This document shows, piece after piece, positions 20,900 to 30,191 of a DNA stretch of 33,234 nucleotides. The position numbers and the translations under genes are program-made. Within the stretch, counting starts at the first letter, position 1; every line of letters begins with the position of its first letter. Source of the DNA: Ruminococcus sp. (GTDB lineage Bacteria; Bacillota; Clostridia; Oscillospirales; Acutalibacteraceae); NCBI GenBank assembly GCA_024403825.1, contig JAKSRB010000017.1:1-33234 (forward strand). The letters are read 5' to 3'. The notes beneath the pieces are model-generated. The model searched no databases. It had not been told where the DNA came from and saw only the letters and a list, made by a program, of their open reading frames with translations.

Positions 20900-22702
20900 T
20901 TACCCAATCAAATGCCATTTTTCAAGTACTTTTGCAATTTTTTCACCTTTAGGCAAAAATTTCACTTCATCAGCCGTAAAAGCACGCAAAATCAACAAAG
21001 AAACCGCATAAATCAGCACAGCAGCAAGTATAGAAAGTATTGTTGAAACTCTCTGAGGCATAACCTGAGCTGCAAACATATTAACTACAAAGGCTGCAAC
21101 AGAGCTTAAAACTGCTCCAATCAGCGGTTTGATTATAGTTGACAGGAAGTTAATTCTGACCTTAGAATATTTCAGGAGCAGGAACATTCCAACAACATTG
21201 ATTACAGCATAAGAAATCATTGAACCAGCGGTTGCACCCTGAATATTAATTTCAGGAATACTTACAAACATCCAAGTAATGCCGATTTTGATAAGCATAC
21301 AAATGGTATAAAGAACAGTAGGCACGCTCACCTTGCCAATACCCTGAAGCATACTGCAAATTGGTGTAATAGTAGCGGTAAATATTGTGGTGATACCCAT
21401 AATCATAAGTACATCACCGCCAACATTGATAAATGCATCGCTTGTATAGATAAACTGCATAATCGGATGAGCCAAAGCACATAAGCCGAGTGACATAGGC
21501 AAAGTAAACAGCATTGTCATTCTGAGAACGGTTTCAACAGATTTTTTTAGGTCATCTCTGTTATTTTTTGTCCACGCACTTGTTACATTAGGCATAGCAC
21601 TTGAGCCAAACACCTGAGTTACAGCCGTTACAAGCTGCATAAGAGTAAGAGCGGCAGAGTAACAGCCCCAAAGCTGGGTATGAATAGTAATCTGGTCACC
21701 ATAGATTGAATCAGAAGAGAAAAAGCTATTATACTGCTGATACAAGGAATCAGGGTTGGTTTCAGCAAGATTATGTAAAACCCTCTGAATAATAATCTGG
21801 TCAACAAGTGAGCCAAGGCTCATAATCAGAACACCCAACGCAGTAGGTACAGCAGTTTTACAGATAAGAATTAAGGTTTCCTTTGCAGTACGGGCATCAA
21901 TAGAGCTTTGATAATATTCCTCAGGAATACCGTCACCGATAATCTTATATCTTAGAAAATAGAAAACAAAGGAGCAGAAGCTTCCCAAAGAAATACCACA
22001 GATAGCACCTGCAACCGAAAATGCCAGAATTGTATTCTGAGCCTCAGTTTTGTTGGCAAATTCCTTAAACCACCAGAATTGCCCTGTAGTTGTATATTGC
22101 TCCATACCAAATCTCATAACAAGATAGGCAAGCAACGCACCTACAACAAGCTTTACTCCTGCCTCTATAATCTCAGAAATTGCGGTCGGCATCATATTAC
22201 GCTGACCCTCAAAATAACCTCTGTAAATAGAAACAAGACAACCAAAAAATATAGTCGGAGCAAGGCACATCATAGCATAGATAGAATACGGAGAATCTAT
22301 CAGCTTAACATAATAAAGACTTCCGAAAACCATAATCAACAGGCTTACAATACCCACCGTAATAAAAAACGGAATTGAAACCCTATGGATTTTCTTAACA
22401 TCCTTGTACCTTTTCTGTGCAATACTTTCAGAAATAAGCCTTGAAATTGCAATAGGCAGACCGCCTGTCGCAACCGTAAAAATAACAACAAAAATTTCAT
22501 AGGCATTGCTGTACAAGCCAACACCCATTGTAGCAAATTCATCGCCGAACATTGAATAAATGTCTGCAAGCAAGACCTTATCAATAAGTCCGAAAATCTT
22601 AACAACTACCATACTTATTGTAAGTATGGCAGCACCTTTCAGAAATGTTTGCGAAACATCTTTTTCAGAGTTTGCAATCGCATTATACTTTTTTTTCGCC
22701 AA
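20900..22702 (-). CDS. SpoVB/MurJ-type polysaccharide or lipid flippase
   Basis: A 600-residue integral membrane protein of the MOP superfamily with about fourteen hydrophobic segments, starting FLKGAAILTISMVVVKIFGL, typical of SpoVB and the lipid II flippases. It probably moves peptidoglycan or exopolysaccharide lipid precursors across the membrane; SpoVB does this for spore cortex. Position upstream of mazG matches B. subtilis yabM, whereas spoVB itself lies elsewhere there, so the exact orthologue is uncertain. The start codon is TTG, with AAAGGTGA about six bases upstream and no nearby in-frame ATG. The window shows no terminator before mazG, so they may be co-transcribed. Confidence 0.88.
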   Translation of the reverse strand: MAKKKYNAIANSEKDVSQTFLKGAAILTISMVVVKIFGLIDKVLLADIYSMFGDEFATMGVGLYSNAYEIFVVIFTVATGGLPIAISRLISESIAQKRYKDVKKIHRVSIPFFITVGIVSLLIMVFGSLYYVKLIDSPYSIYAMMCLAPTIFFGCLVSIYRGYFEGQRNMMPTAISEIIEAGVKLVVGALLAYLVMRFGMEQYTTTGQFWWFKEFANKTEAQNTILAFSVAGAICGISLGSFCSFVFYFLRYKIIGDGIPEEYYQSSIDARTAKETLILICKTAVPTALGVLIMSLGSLVDQIIIQRVLHNLAETNPDSLYQQYNSFFSSDSIYGDQITIHTQLWGCYSAALTLMQLVTAVTQVFGSSAMPNVTSAWTKNNRDDLKKSVETVLRMTMLFTLPMSLGLCALAHPIMQFIYTSDAFINVGGDVLMIMGITTIFTATITPICSMLQGIGKVSVPTVLYTICMLIKIGITWMFVSIPEINIQGATAGSMISYAVINVVGMFLLLKYSKVRINFLSTIIKPLIGAVLSSVAAFVVNMFAAQVMPQRVSTILSILAAVLIYAVSLLILRAFTADEVKFLPKGEKIAKVLEKWHLIG

Positions 22703-22736
22703 ATCAAATCACCTTTGGTATTTTATAAAAAAATAA

Positions 22737-23225
22737 TTATTCTGCCGAAGTATCTGAAAACTCATCAGCTATATCAGAAGTCGGTAAAGATTTTTCGCTG
22801 AAAACATCTGTTTCTGTTTCAAAATCATCAACATCATAATCCTCAGCACCAACAATTTTTGAACCGCATAAATTGCAATATACAGAATTTTTCGGCACGA
22901 GTGCATCACATTCAGGACATCTTCTCTTATTTTTCATAGCCATAAGATTCTGATTTATTACTTCAAGATTTTCCTTTAAATCTGAAATTTCAGCAATCAG
23001 CTTTGTTGCCTCTGCCTCAACCTCAGCATTTTCAGTGTTTGCCTTATATGCAAGCAAACCAAGCTCACGCAATTTCTTATTAATATCGCTTTTGATTTCA
23101 GCGGCAGCAATTCTCTGCTTTGAAGAATCATATACGCCTGAGGCTCTTTTTGAAACAGCATTAGCCGCAGCCTTGGCATTAATCATAACATCATCAAAGA
23201 TACCATCAAATTTCAACATAATCAT
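22737..23225 (-). CDS. coiled-coil zinc-ribbon protein
   Basis: A 162-residue cytoplasmic protein of unknown function. Residues 10-100 are mostly helical and charged, with coiled-coil potential (KSDINKKLRELGLLAYKANT, LIAEISDLKENLEVINQNL). A zinc ribbon follows with two Cys pairs, CPEC (103-106) and CNLC (117-120). The end is acidic and probably disordered. Similar proteins are common in Ruminococcaceae, but I do not know a role. Start: ATG at 23225 with AAAGG close upstream; a second ATG two codons on (23219) has better spacing. It is driven by a near-consensus promoter that overlaps the 3' end of hemZ. Confidence 0.8.
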   Translation of the reverse strand: MIMLKFDGIFDDVMINAKAAANAVSKRASGVYDSSKQRIAAAEIKSDINKKLRELGLLAYKANTENAEVEAEATKLIAEISDLKENLEVINQNLMAMKNKRRCPECDALVPKNSVYCNLCGSKIVGAEDYDVDDFETETDVFSEKSLPTSDIADEFSDTSAE

Positions 23226-23300
23226 TCTACCTTTCTCAATAATTAAATAATTTCATATTTACCTGATAATAACTATGATTTCTATTATTTAGCAGGCAAT

Positions 23301-23329
23301 ATTATAACACATATAAATGCAATAATCAA
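23301..23329 (-). promoter_or_regulatory. promoter of the zinc-ribbon gene
   Basis: On the minus strand TTGATT (23324-23329) and perfect TATAAT (23301-23306), spacer 17, with TGT just before the minus-10. The minus-35 overlaps the last codons of hemZ. The leader is about 69 bases. It probably also drives the spoVB-like gene downstream. Confidence 0.78.
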
Positions 23330-24780
23330 CCATATTGTTTATTATAAAATTCAGTTATCTGCTTTTTTCTTTGTATCAGCTCTTCAAACCTGTTTACATA
23401 TTCATATGGATATTTAAAGTTAAAAATTCTTTCAAGATAATCGGTTTCAGCATTGGCTCGCCTTAATTTTGTTACACCGCCTGAACCACACGCAAGAATT
23501 GTATGAGTTTCGTCCATTACATACACATTGTACAGACTTTCAAAACCACGCTTTGACCAGCCAACATTTTCAAGATTACCAACCATTCTGCTCTGCCTGT
23601 ACATATAGTATGGTATATATCCGTCAAAGGTAAGCACATTTTGATTATACTCAAGCATTTTTCTTGCCTGCTCTGCTCCCTCTTTATCAAGAACCGCACC
23701 ATTTGTTGTAAGGGTTGAGGCTCTTTTCATACAAAGTGTATGTACAGTTATACATTCAGGTGACAACGCACGAATTGAATCAAGCGAAGCCTTGAAGCTG
23801 TCAAAGGTATCTGTCGGCAAACCTGCAATAAGGTCGGTATTAATATTATTAAATCCACATTTTCTTGCAAGCTCAAATGCATCAAAAAACTGCTCTGCGG
23901 TATGCTTTCTGCCGATTACATTCAGTACGGAATTATTAGTTGTCTGAGGATTTATGCTTATCCTGTCAACTTTATTTTCCTTTAAAGCAAAAAGTCTTTC
24001 GCTGTCTATTGTGTCAGGTCGTCCACCCTCAACCGTAAATTCACGACAGGTTGTCATATCAAAGCTGTTATTTACGGTTTCGAGAACCTTATCAAGCTGG
24101 TTTGCATTGAGAGTTGTTGGTGTACCGCCACCAAAATATACTGTTTCAAGTCTTAATCCAAGCGAACTGACAACCTCAGCTGTTGCCTTAATTTCCTCAC
24201 AAAGCAGATTTACATAAGGTTCAATCAGCTTTTCTGCTTTTTCAATAGAAGCCATTACAAATGAGCAATAGCTACATCTTGACGGACAAAATGGGATTCC
24301 TACATATAGGCTAAAGGACTCAGGGCGTGACAAATCAAGAATTTTTTTCTCATAGCCTTCAGTTGTAACAGCAAGCCTGAGTTTTTCATCACTTACAAAA
24401 TAGTCCTCAGATAAAATCTGTTTTGCCTTGCTCTCTCCATATTTCTGACTTAGCTTTCTGAAAAGCTTAACAGGGCGAACACCTGTAAGCATTCCCCAAG
24501 GCTGAGTAATTCCAGTAAAATCGCATAACAGCTTATACAAAAGCTGAGAAGCAAGCATTTCATTTTCCTCATTGCTCTCAGCCTTTTCAATCGTCAGCTC
24601 TTTTTGGTATTCGCCTACGCAAAAACCAATTTTTATATTATTTCCAAGCTCTGAATACACATACGGTGCATCAATGCTTTCAAATTCCTTAAATACTGAT
24701 ATTTTCTCGTTTGGAAAGAATAATCGTGTAAGATTTTCAAGCTCAAACCAGAAAGTATGATTTTTTACATATAAATTCAT
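23326..24780 (-). CDS. hemZ: HemZ-like radical SAM coproporphyrinogen dehydrogenase family protein
   Basis: A 484-residue radical S-adenosylmethionine enzyme. The iron-sulfur motif CPSRCSYC has Cys165, Cys169 and Cys172; GGGTPTTLN binds the cofactor; and FTVEGGRPDTID and RISINPQTTN are characteristic of HemZ/HemN relatives. The N-terminal 160 residues are the HemZ-specific extension (GVRPVKLFRKL). HemN-type enzymes decarboxylate coproporphyrinogen III in heme synthesis. HemZ homologues in Clostridia often lack other heme genes nearby, as here, so the true substrate is uncertain. It starts one base after the hydrolase gene stop. It is probably the last gene of the rel-dtd-hydrolase-hemZ run. 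Confidence 0.9.
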   Translation of the reverse strand: MNLYVKNHTFWFELENLTRLFFPNEKISVFKEFESIDAPYVYSELGNNIKIGFCVGEYQKELTIEKAESNEENEMLASQLLYKLLCDFTGITQPWGMLTGVRPVKLFRKLSQKYGESKAKQILSEDYFVSDEKLRLAVTTEGYEKKILDLSRPESFSLYVGIPFCPSRCSYCSFVMASIEKAEKLIEPYVNLLCEEIKATAEVVSSLGLRLETVYFGGGTPTTLNANQLDKVLETVNNSFDMTTCREFTVEGGRPDTIDSERLFALKENKVDRISINPQTTNNSVLNVIGRKHTAEQFFDAFELARKCGFNNINTDLIAGLPTDTFDSFKASLDSIRALSPECITVHTLCMKRASTLTTNGAVLDKEGAEQARKMLEYNQNVLTFDGYIPYYMYRQSRMVGNLENVGWSKRGFESLYNVYVMDETHTILACGSGGVTKLRRANAETDYLERIFNFKYPYEYVNRFEELIQRKKQITEFYNKQYG

Positions 24781-24781
24781 A

Positions 24782-25408
24782 TTACAATCTACTCATCAAA
24801 GGATTATATTTTCTTTCGTGTTCAAGTGTAGTGCATAATCCATGCCCAGGGATAACATTATAATCACCCTCAAGATTTTTAAGCTTTCTTATAGATGACA
24901 TCATTTCTTCAAGGTTACCTGATGGAAGGTCTGTTCTGCCAAAGGATTCACAAAACAAGGTATCGCCAGCAATAATCGTATTATCAAAAATAAAACAGCC
25001 ACAACCGCAGGTATGCCCGGGAGTTGTAATATATTTAATCTCTGTACTTCCAAGCTTAAAGGTGTCACCGTCATTCAGCAGAATATCTGCTGAAAATTTA
25101 TCAATTTTCAGATTATGCTTTGCACTAAGATTAAGCTCAGGGCGACTAAGAAAGCGATTATTTTCAACACCAGTAACAATTTTTGCTCCAAACATCTCAG
25201 ATAGCTGTTTTGCATATCCTATATGGTCATAATGACCATGCGTAAGCATAACATATTCAAGCTTTCCGCCCTTTTCCTTAATGCTGTTAATCAGCTCATC
25301 TGATTTTTCGCCAGGGTCAGTTACAGCAAGACAGCCTGTTTCGCTATCAATCAAAAGGCAACAGTTTGTTGCAATAGCAGTAACATTATATAATTCAATA
25401 TCAATCAT
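24782..25408 (-). CDS. metallo-beta-lactamase fold hydrolase (glyoxalase II-like)
   Basis: A 208-residue metal-dependent hydrolase. The metal-binding motif THGHYDHIG (His57, His59, Asp61, His62) is intact, with further ligands in TPGHTCGC, GDTLF and VIPGHG. The size and the HTxGC pattern match the YqgX/YcbL group of small glyoxalase II-like enzymes, which hydrolyse thioesters; the natural substrate is not known. The start ATG overlaps the TGA of dtd by four bases (ATGA), so translation is coupled. hemZ follows directly. The same order dtd-hydrolase-hemZ occurs in other Clostridia. Confidence 0.92.
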   Translation of the reverse strand: MIDIELYNVTAIATNCCLLIDSETGCLAVTDPGEKSDELINSIKEKGGKLEYVMLTHGHYDHIGYAKQLSEMFGAKIVTGVENNRFLSRPELNLSAKHNLKIDKFSADILLNDGDTFKLGSTEIKYITTPGHTCGCGCFIFDNTIIAGDTLFCESFGRTDLPSGNLEEMMSSIRKLKNLEGDYNVIPGHGLCTTLEHERKYNPLMSRL

Positions 25409-25860
25409 TTTTTCAAATCCTTAGAATTTATTTCAATGGTAACAGGTCCGTCATTAAGCAAGGAAACCTTCATATCAGCACCGAAAATTCCCTTTTCAAC
25501 CTTATTGATACCATTTTCAAGCATTTTATCACAAAAATATTCATATAGAGGCTCTGCGATTTCAGGTCTTGCCGCTGCCATAAAATTAGGTCGCCTGCCA
25601 TGCGAGCAATCCGCACAAAGTGTAAAATTTGAAATGACCAGCACCGAGCCGTTTACATCATTGAGGGATAAATTCATTTTATCGTTTTCATCTGTAAAAA
25701 CCCTCAATCCGGAAATTTTATTTGCCAGCACCTCGGCATCTCTTTTTTCATCACCGTTTTCAACTCCGAGCAAAATCAAAAAGCCTGTTTCAATTTTTCC
25801 TACTATATTATCTTCAACAACTACCTGAGCATTGCTCACACGCTGTAAAATTGCTTTCAT
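25405..25860 (-). CDS. dtd: D-aminoacyl-tRNA deacylase
   Basis: Removes D-amino acids and misplaced glycine from tRNA, a translation proofreading step. The 151-residue length is normal. The active-site motifs are SNFTLCAD (77-84; usually SQFTL, so the Gln is replaced by Asn) and the Gly-cisPro motif GPVT (138-141), which reaches into the partner subunit of the dimer. The RRPNF stretch follows the first motif as in the family. It lies 11 bases after rel and overlaps the hydrolase gene by four bases. Confidence 0.96.
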   Translation of the reverse strand: MKAILQRVSNAQVVVEDNIVGKIETGFLILLGVENGDEKRDAEVLANKISGLRVFTDENDKMNLSLNDVNGSVLVISNFTLCADCSHGRRPNFMAAARPEIAEPLYEYFCDKMLENGINKVEKGIFGADMKVSLLNDGPVTIEINSKDLKK

Positions 25861-25871
25861 ACTTCCTCCGC

Positions 25872-28064
25872 TTACACTCTCTTGATTTCTTCAATTCCGT
25901 TAATGTCAGACAGCTTTGAAATTACTCCCCTGAGATGATTTTTGCCTGTAACATCAATCGTAGCAGTAACAACAGCTCTGCCGTCACCTGCCTCTCTGGA
26001 ATTTAATGAATGTATAAATATATGCATATTTGAAAGCTTTATAGTAACATCTGCAAGCAAGCCTGTTCTATCTGCAGCAGTAATCTGCAATGTACTTCTG
26101 AAAGCTTCTCCAGTCTCGTCCTCCCAATGGCAGGAAATCCATCTTTGTGGCTCTTCACATTGATTCAAGTCACGAGGAACATTTGTACAACTGCGTTTAT
26201 GAATAGAAACTCCGTAACCTCTTGTAATATAACCGATTATTTCATCACCTGGCAGAGGACTGCAGCAATTTGAAAACTTTACAAGCACATCATCTGCACC
26301 CTCAATAACAACTCCGGAATTTGCCTTATGTCGTTTTGCAGGAGCCTGAGGAACAGTAATTTTTTCAATATCCTTTGCATATGTTTTCTGATATTCCTCT
26401 TTAAGTCTTGGCATTATCTTCCAAAGCTGGATACCACCATAACCTACTGCCGCATAGAAATCATCAATAGTATTGTACTGCTTTTTAAGAATTACCCTAC
26501 GGAAAAATTCCTCGTGTTCTTCCTCTGTCAGATGTATTCCGTTACGCTTAAATTCCTTTTCAAGCATCTGCTTGCCCTCAATAATATTTTCGTCACGCTT
26601 TTCGTGCTTATACCATTGACGGATTTTTGATTTTGCAGATGCGGTCTTACATATATCAATCCATTGCTTGTTCGGATGCTCTTCCTTCTGAGTAATAATT
26701 TCGCAAATATCGCCTGTTTTCAGCTTATAGTCAATAGGCACAATTTTTCCGCTGATTTTTGCACCTACCATTCTATGACCTACCTGAGTATGAATAAGGT
26801 ACGCCATATCAACTGGTGTTGATCCTACAGGCAGATTGAAAACATCACCCTTTGGGGTAAATACATAAACATCATTTTCTGTAAAATCATTTCGGATATT
26901 GCGTGCAAGGTCGGTTACATCTTCGGTTTCGAGCTGGTCAAGAATCATTTCCTTAACCCTCTGAATATTTTCAGCAAGCTTGCTGTTTCCGCCATCTCCG
27001 CCCATTCCGAGCTTATATTTCCAATGTGCCGCAATACCATATTCAGCAGTATAATGCATTTCCCATGTTCTTATCTGCACCTCAAACGGAATTGCATTTG
27101 TATCAAGTACAGTTGTGTGAAGTGACTGATACATATTCGGCTTTGGCATTGATATATAATCCTTGAAACGGTTTGGAATAGGCTTGAAAATATCATGAAC
27201 CACACCTAAAACATTGTAACAGTCTGAAACATTGTCAACAATTACACGAACCGCAAAAACATCATAAATCTGATTCAATGTTTTGCCCTGTACGATGGTC
27301 TTGCGATAGATACTGTTAATGCTCTTTACTCTGCCACTTATATATACACTTTTTATAGAATCCTTGGTTTTTTCGGTAATCTGCTCTTTAATTGTTTCAA
27401 TAAACTTATCTCGTCCCTCTTCAGAAAGCAAAAGTGCATTTTCTATTTCCTGATAACCTATAGGGTCAAGATATTGAAGTGAACGGTCCTCAAGCTCATC
27501 TTTAATTGCCTTGATACCAAGTCGGTGAGCTATTGGTGCAAACAGGTGCATATTCTCAACAGACTTATCACGCCTTTTCTGCTCTGGCATACAATCCATT
27601 GTACGCATATTATGAAGTCTGTCCGCAAGCTTGATGATTATTACTCTGATATCATCAGCCATTGCAATAAGCATTTTTCTGATATTCTCAGCCTGCTGCT
27701 GTTCTTTGGTTGAGTATGGAATCTTTGAAATTTTGGTTACACCATCAATCAGCTTTGCAACATCTCCGCCAAACATTTTGACAATCTGTTCAAGTGTAAT
27801 CTCGGTATCCTCAACAACATCATGCAGTAAAGCACCACACACAGAATCTGTATCCATACCAAGCTCGGCAACAATACACGCAACAGAGGTCGGATGTAAA
27901 ATATAGGGTATTCCTGAAACACGCCTTTGATCTCCATGGCTCTCCTCTGCAAATTCATAAGCCTTTGTAATTTTCTCCATATCATATTGATTTTCAGAAT
28001 GTTCAAGAATATTTTTCAGTTCTGAAAAATCCTGATAATGTGCAATTTTGGAATACTTGCTCAT
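25872..28064 (-). CDS. relA: bifunctional (p)ppGpp synthetase/hydrolase Rel
   Basis: Makes and degrades the alarmone (p)ppGpp, controlling the stringent response. The 730 residues contain the HD hydrolase domain with intact His43, His57 and HDVVEDT (81-87), so hydrolysis should work. The synthetase domain follows (about 220-345; GRVKSINSIYRKT, YDVFAVRVI, EVQIRTWEMHYTAEYG), then TGS (about 395-460; VFTPKGDVFNLPVGSTPVD), a zinc-finger region (SNCCSPLPGDEIIGY) and a C-terminal ACT domain. This full-length architecture is the Firmicutes Rel. The start ATG overlaps the recJ stop (TAATG). dtd follows, as in B. subtilis. Confidence 0.97.
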   Translation of the reverse strand: MSKYSKIAHYQDFSELKNILEHSENQYDMEKITKAYEFAEESHGDQRRVSGIPYILHPTSVACIVAELGMDTDSVCGALLHDVVEDTEITLEQIVKMFGGDVAKLIDGVTKISKIPYSTKEQQQAENIRKMLIAMADDIRVIIIKLADRLHNMRTMDCMPEQKRRDKSVENMHLFAPIAHRLGIKAIKDELEDRSLQYLDPIGYQEIENALLLSEEGRDKFIETIKEQITEKTKDSIKSVYISGRVKSINSIYRKTIVQGKTLNQIYDVFAVRVIVDNVSDCYNVLGVVHDIFKPIPNRFKDYISMPKPNMYQSLHTTVLDTNAIPFEVQIRTWEMHYTAEYGIAAHWKYKLGMGGDGGNSKLAENIQRVKEMILDQLETEDVTDLARNIRNDFTENDVYVFTPKGDVFNLPVGSTPVDMAYLIHTQVGHRMVGAKISGKIVPIDYKLKTGDICEIITQKEEHPNKQWIDICKTASAKSKIRQWYKHEKRDENIIEGKQMLEKEFKRNGIHLTEEEHEEFFRRVILKKQYNTIDDFYAAVGYGGIQLWKIMPRLKEEYQKTYAKDIEKITVPQAPAKRHKANSGVVIEGADDVLVKFSNCCSPLPGDEIIGYITRGYGVSIHKRSCTNVPRDLNQCEEPQRWISCHWEDETGEAFRSTLQITAADRTGLLADVTIKLSNMHIFIHSLNSREAGDGRAVVTATIDVTGKNHLRGVISKLSDINGIEEIKRV

Positions 28065-30106
28065 TACAATACCTCCCTAAGCTTTTTAATAATATCGGCA
28101 GATTCAAGCTCAACCTTTTCCGATACAACATTCAAGCCTATGCTGCAGGAATTAATTCCCTCAGTAATATTTATTAATCCAAGCTCCTGCATAGCCTTTA
28201 AAATAACTCTTATCCTGCCATATGACAGCTTATATTCAAGCTTATGTACAAGGGTTTCAACAGGAAAATTATATCCGTTGTTCTGCTTTAAAAACCTGTA
28301 CAATAAAGCAAAATCATTTCTGTCAGGCAAAAGCTCCAAAGCTCTTGATTTGTCAATATCTGCACCAATGCTTATATTTTCATAAGAACGCATATCCTGC
28401 AAAATATTTATACTTTCACAAGCAGTCGGTTTAATATCCTTTATAATTACAGACACACTTGCATTGCCGTTATATTCGCTGCTGCTTAGTGTAACCGCCA
28501 AATCAAGTGTATCTTCCCTCTGATATGGAAACTCTTCAAAGGATGTGAAAAATTTCATAGCAGCTACAGTAGTATCTCTGCGTTCAAAAATTAATTTAAG
28601 ATGTTTGTTATTCGATAATGGAATAATATTTTTTAAAGTCATATTATAAAGCCCAAATATCGGTGTTGGATTTCCTGCACCAAACGGCTGCAGATATGAA
28701 AGCGAATTAACAAGCTCCATATTGAGATATGCAGGATTCAGTTTACAATCTATATTCAGCCTGTCAAAAGGCATATTTTCAAATTTTTCCGCATATTGAT
28801 TAATCCTTTTTCTGAAAGCATCTATATTTTCAGATTTCAGCGAGAGTCCCACCGCCATAGGATGCCCGCCATAATGCGTAAGCAAATCAGAACAGGCAAA
28901 CACCGCATCACATAGAGGAAATCCCTCAACACTTCTTCCTGATGCCTTGGCTTTCTCACCATTGCGTGAAATAATAATTGTCGGCTTTCCGTATGCCTCT
29001 TTTATTCTTGAAGCGACAATTCCGATTACTCCCTGATGCCAGTCCTCCCCATCAATTACCAATATCCTGTCAAGCACCATATCTGGGTTATTTTTTATGG
29101 TTTCATCAATTTTACTGACTATATTTTTTTCAATCTGCTGTCTTTCAGAATTATCTGAACATAATCGACAGGCTATTTCGTCAGCCTCTTTTTCGTCCTC
29201 TGTCAGAAAAAGCGATACAGATTTCTGAGAAAGCCCCAATCTGCCAACAGCATTTATCCTTGGTACAATAGTAAAGGAAATATTGCCTGCTGTAATAGGC
29301 TTGCCTGTAAGTCCTGAGTTTTCCACTAATGCATTTAATCCAAGTCTTTCGCAATTTACAATATTCTTAATTCCATTCTTAACAAAAACCCTGTTTTCGC
29401 CTGTAAGCTCAACAATATCGCCAATAGTACCTATTGCAAGCAAATCGGAGTAATTTTCAAGTAAAGACGGTAAGTCGCAGTATTCACCCTCCAAAGCCAT
29501 AATCAGCTTAAATGCAACTCCGACACCTGACAAGTGTTTAAATCTGCTCGGACAATCTGCCCTGTGCAAATCTACAACCGCACAAGCATTCGGAAGCTCT
29601 CTAAGTGGCATATGGTGGTCGGTTACTACTGTATCAATCCCCAGAGAATTTGCATAATCAATTTCGTCAAGTGCTGAAATTCCGTTATCAACCGTAATAA
29701 TAAGCTTTATTCCCTTTTCGTGCAGAGTGTCAACCGCACCCCTGTTCATTCCATAGCCCTCATTTTCTCTTGACGGTATGTAATAGATAACATTCGCACA
29801 TATCGCATCAAGATAAGAGTAAAGCAAGGTCGTTGAGGTTACTCCGTCCGCATCATAATCGCCATAAACGCAAATTGGCTCATAATCATCAATAGCCCTG
29901 CGGATTCTTTCAACAGCCTTATCCATATCCTTTATTTCAAATGGGTCTGCAATTTTGTCCTCATTAAAAAGAAAATCTTCAATCTGTTCTTTTGTATTAA
30001 TATTTCTTATGCGGAGCAACATTGCCACTATTGCCGGCAGTTCATAGTCCTTTTGAATTTTTGCCGCATCATTTTTATCAAGCGGTGCAACTGTCCATAG
30101 TTTCAA
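28064..30106 (-). CDS. recJ: single-strand DNA exonuclease RecJ
   Basis: A 5'-3' single-strand exonuclease in recombination and mismatch repair. The DHH-family motifs are intact: CVYGDYDADGVTST (Asp83 and Asp85), TVDNG, VTDHHMP (163-165) and GVGVAFKLIMAL. The DHHA1 domain shows ASGRSVEGFPL and the GGHPMAVGLSL motif. The 680 residues make it shorter than B. subtilis RecJ; the C-terminus ends in a winged-helix-like segment (ETLVHKLEYKLSYGRIRVIL). The start codon is TTG, with AAAGGA nine bases upstream; no in-frame ATG precedes it. It lies 85 bases after recN and overlaps rel. Confidence 0.96.
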   Translation of the reverse strand: MKLWTVAPLDKNDAAKIQKDYELPAIVAMLLRIRNINTKEQIEDFLFNEDKIADPFEIKDMDKAVERIRRAIDDYEPICVYGDYDADGVTSTTLLYSYLDAICANVIYYIPSRENEGYGMNRGAVDTLHEKGIKLIITVDNGISALDEIDYANSLGIDTVVTDHHMPLRELPNACAVVDLHRADCPSRFKHLSGVGVAFKLIMALEGEYCDLPSLLENYSDLLAIGTIGDIVELTGENRVFVKNGIKNIVNCERLGLNALVENSGLTGKPITAGNISFTIVPRINAVGRLGLSQKSVSLFLTEDEKEADEIACRLCSDNSERQQIEKNIVSKIDETIKNNPDMVLDRILVIDGEDWHQGVIGIVASRIKEAYGKPTIIISRNGEKAKASGRSVEGFPLCDAVFACSDLLTHYGGHPMAVGLSLKSENIDAFRKRINQYAEKFENMPFDRLNIDCKLNPAYLNMELVNSLSYLQPFGAGNPTPIFGLYNMTLKNIIPLSNNKHLKLIFERRDTTVAAMKFFTSFEEFPYQREDTLDLAVTLSSSEYNGNASVSVIIKDIKPTACESINILQDMRSYENISIGADIDKSRALELLPDRNDFALLYRFLKQNNGYNFPVETLVHKLEYKLSYGRIRVILKAMQELGLINITEGINSCSIGLNVVSEKVELESADIIKKLREVL

Positions 30107-30191
30107 AATGCCGCATCCTTTCCTTTAAAATCAAAACTTCAAAATCAATATTTTATTAACATTTTTAATTAGTAATTCTCATTAATAACTA

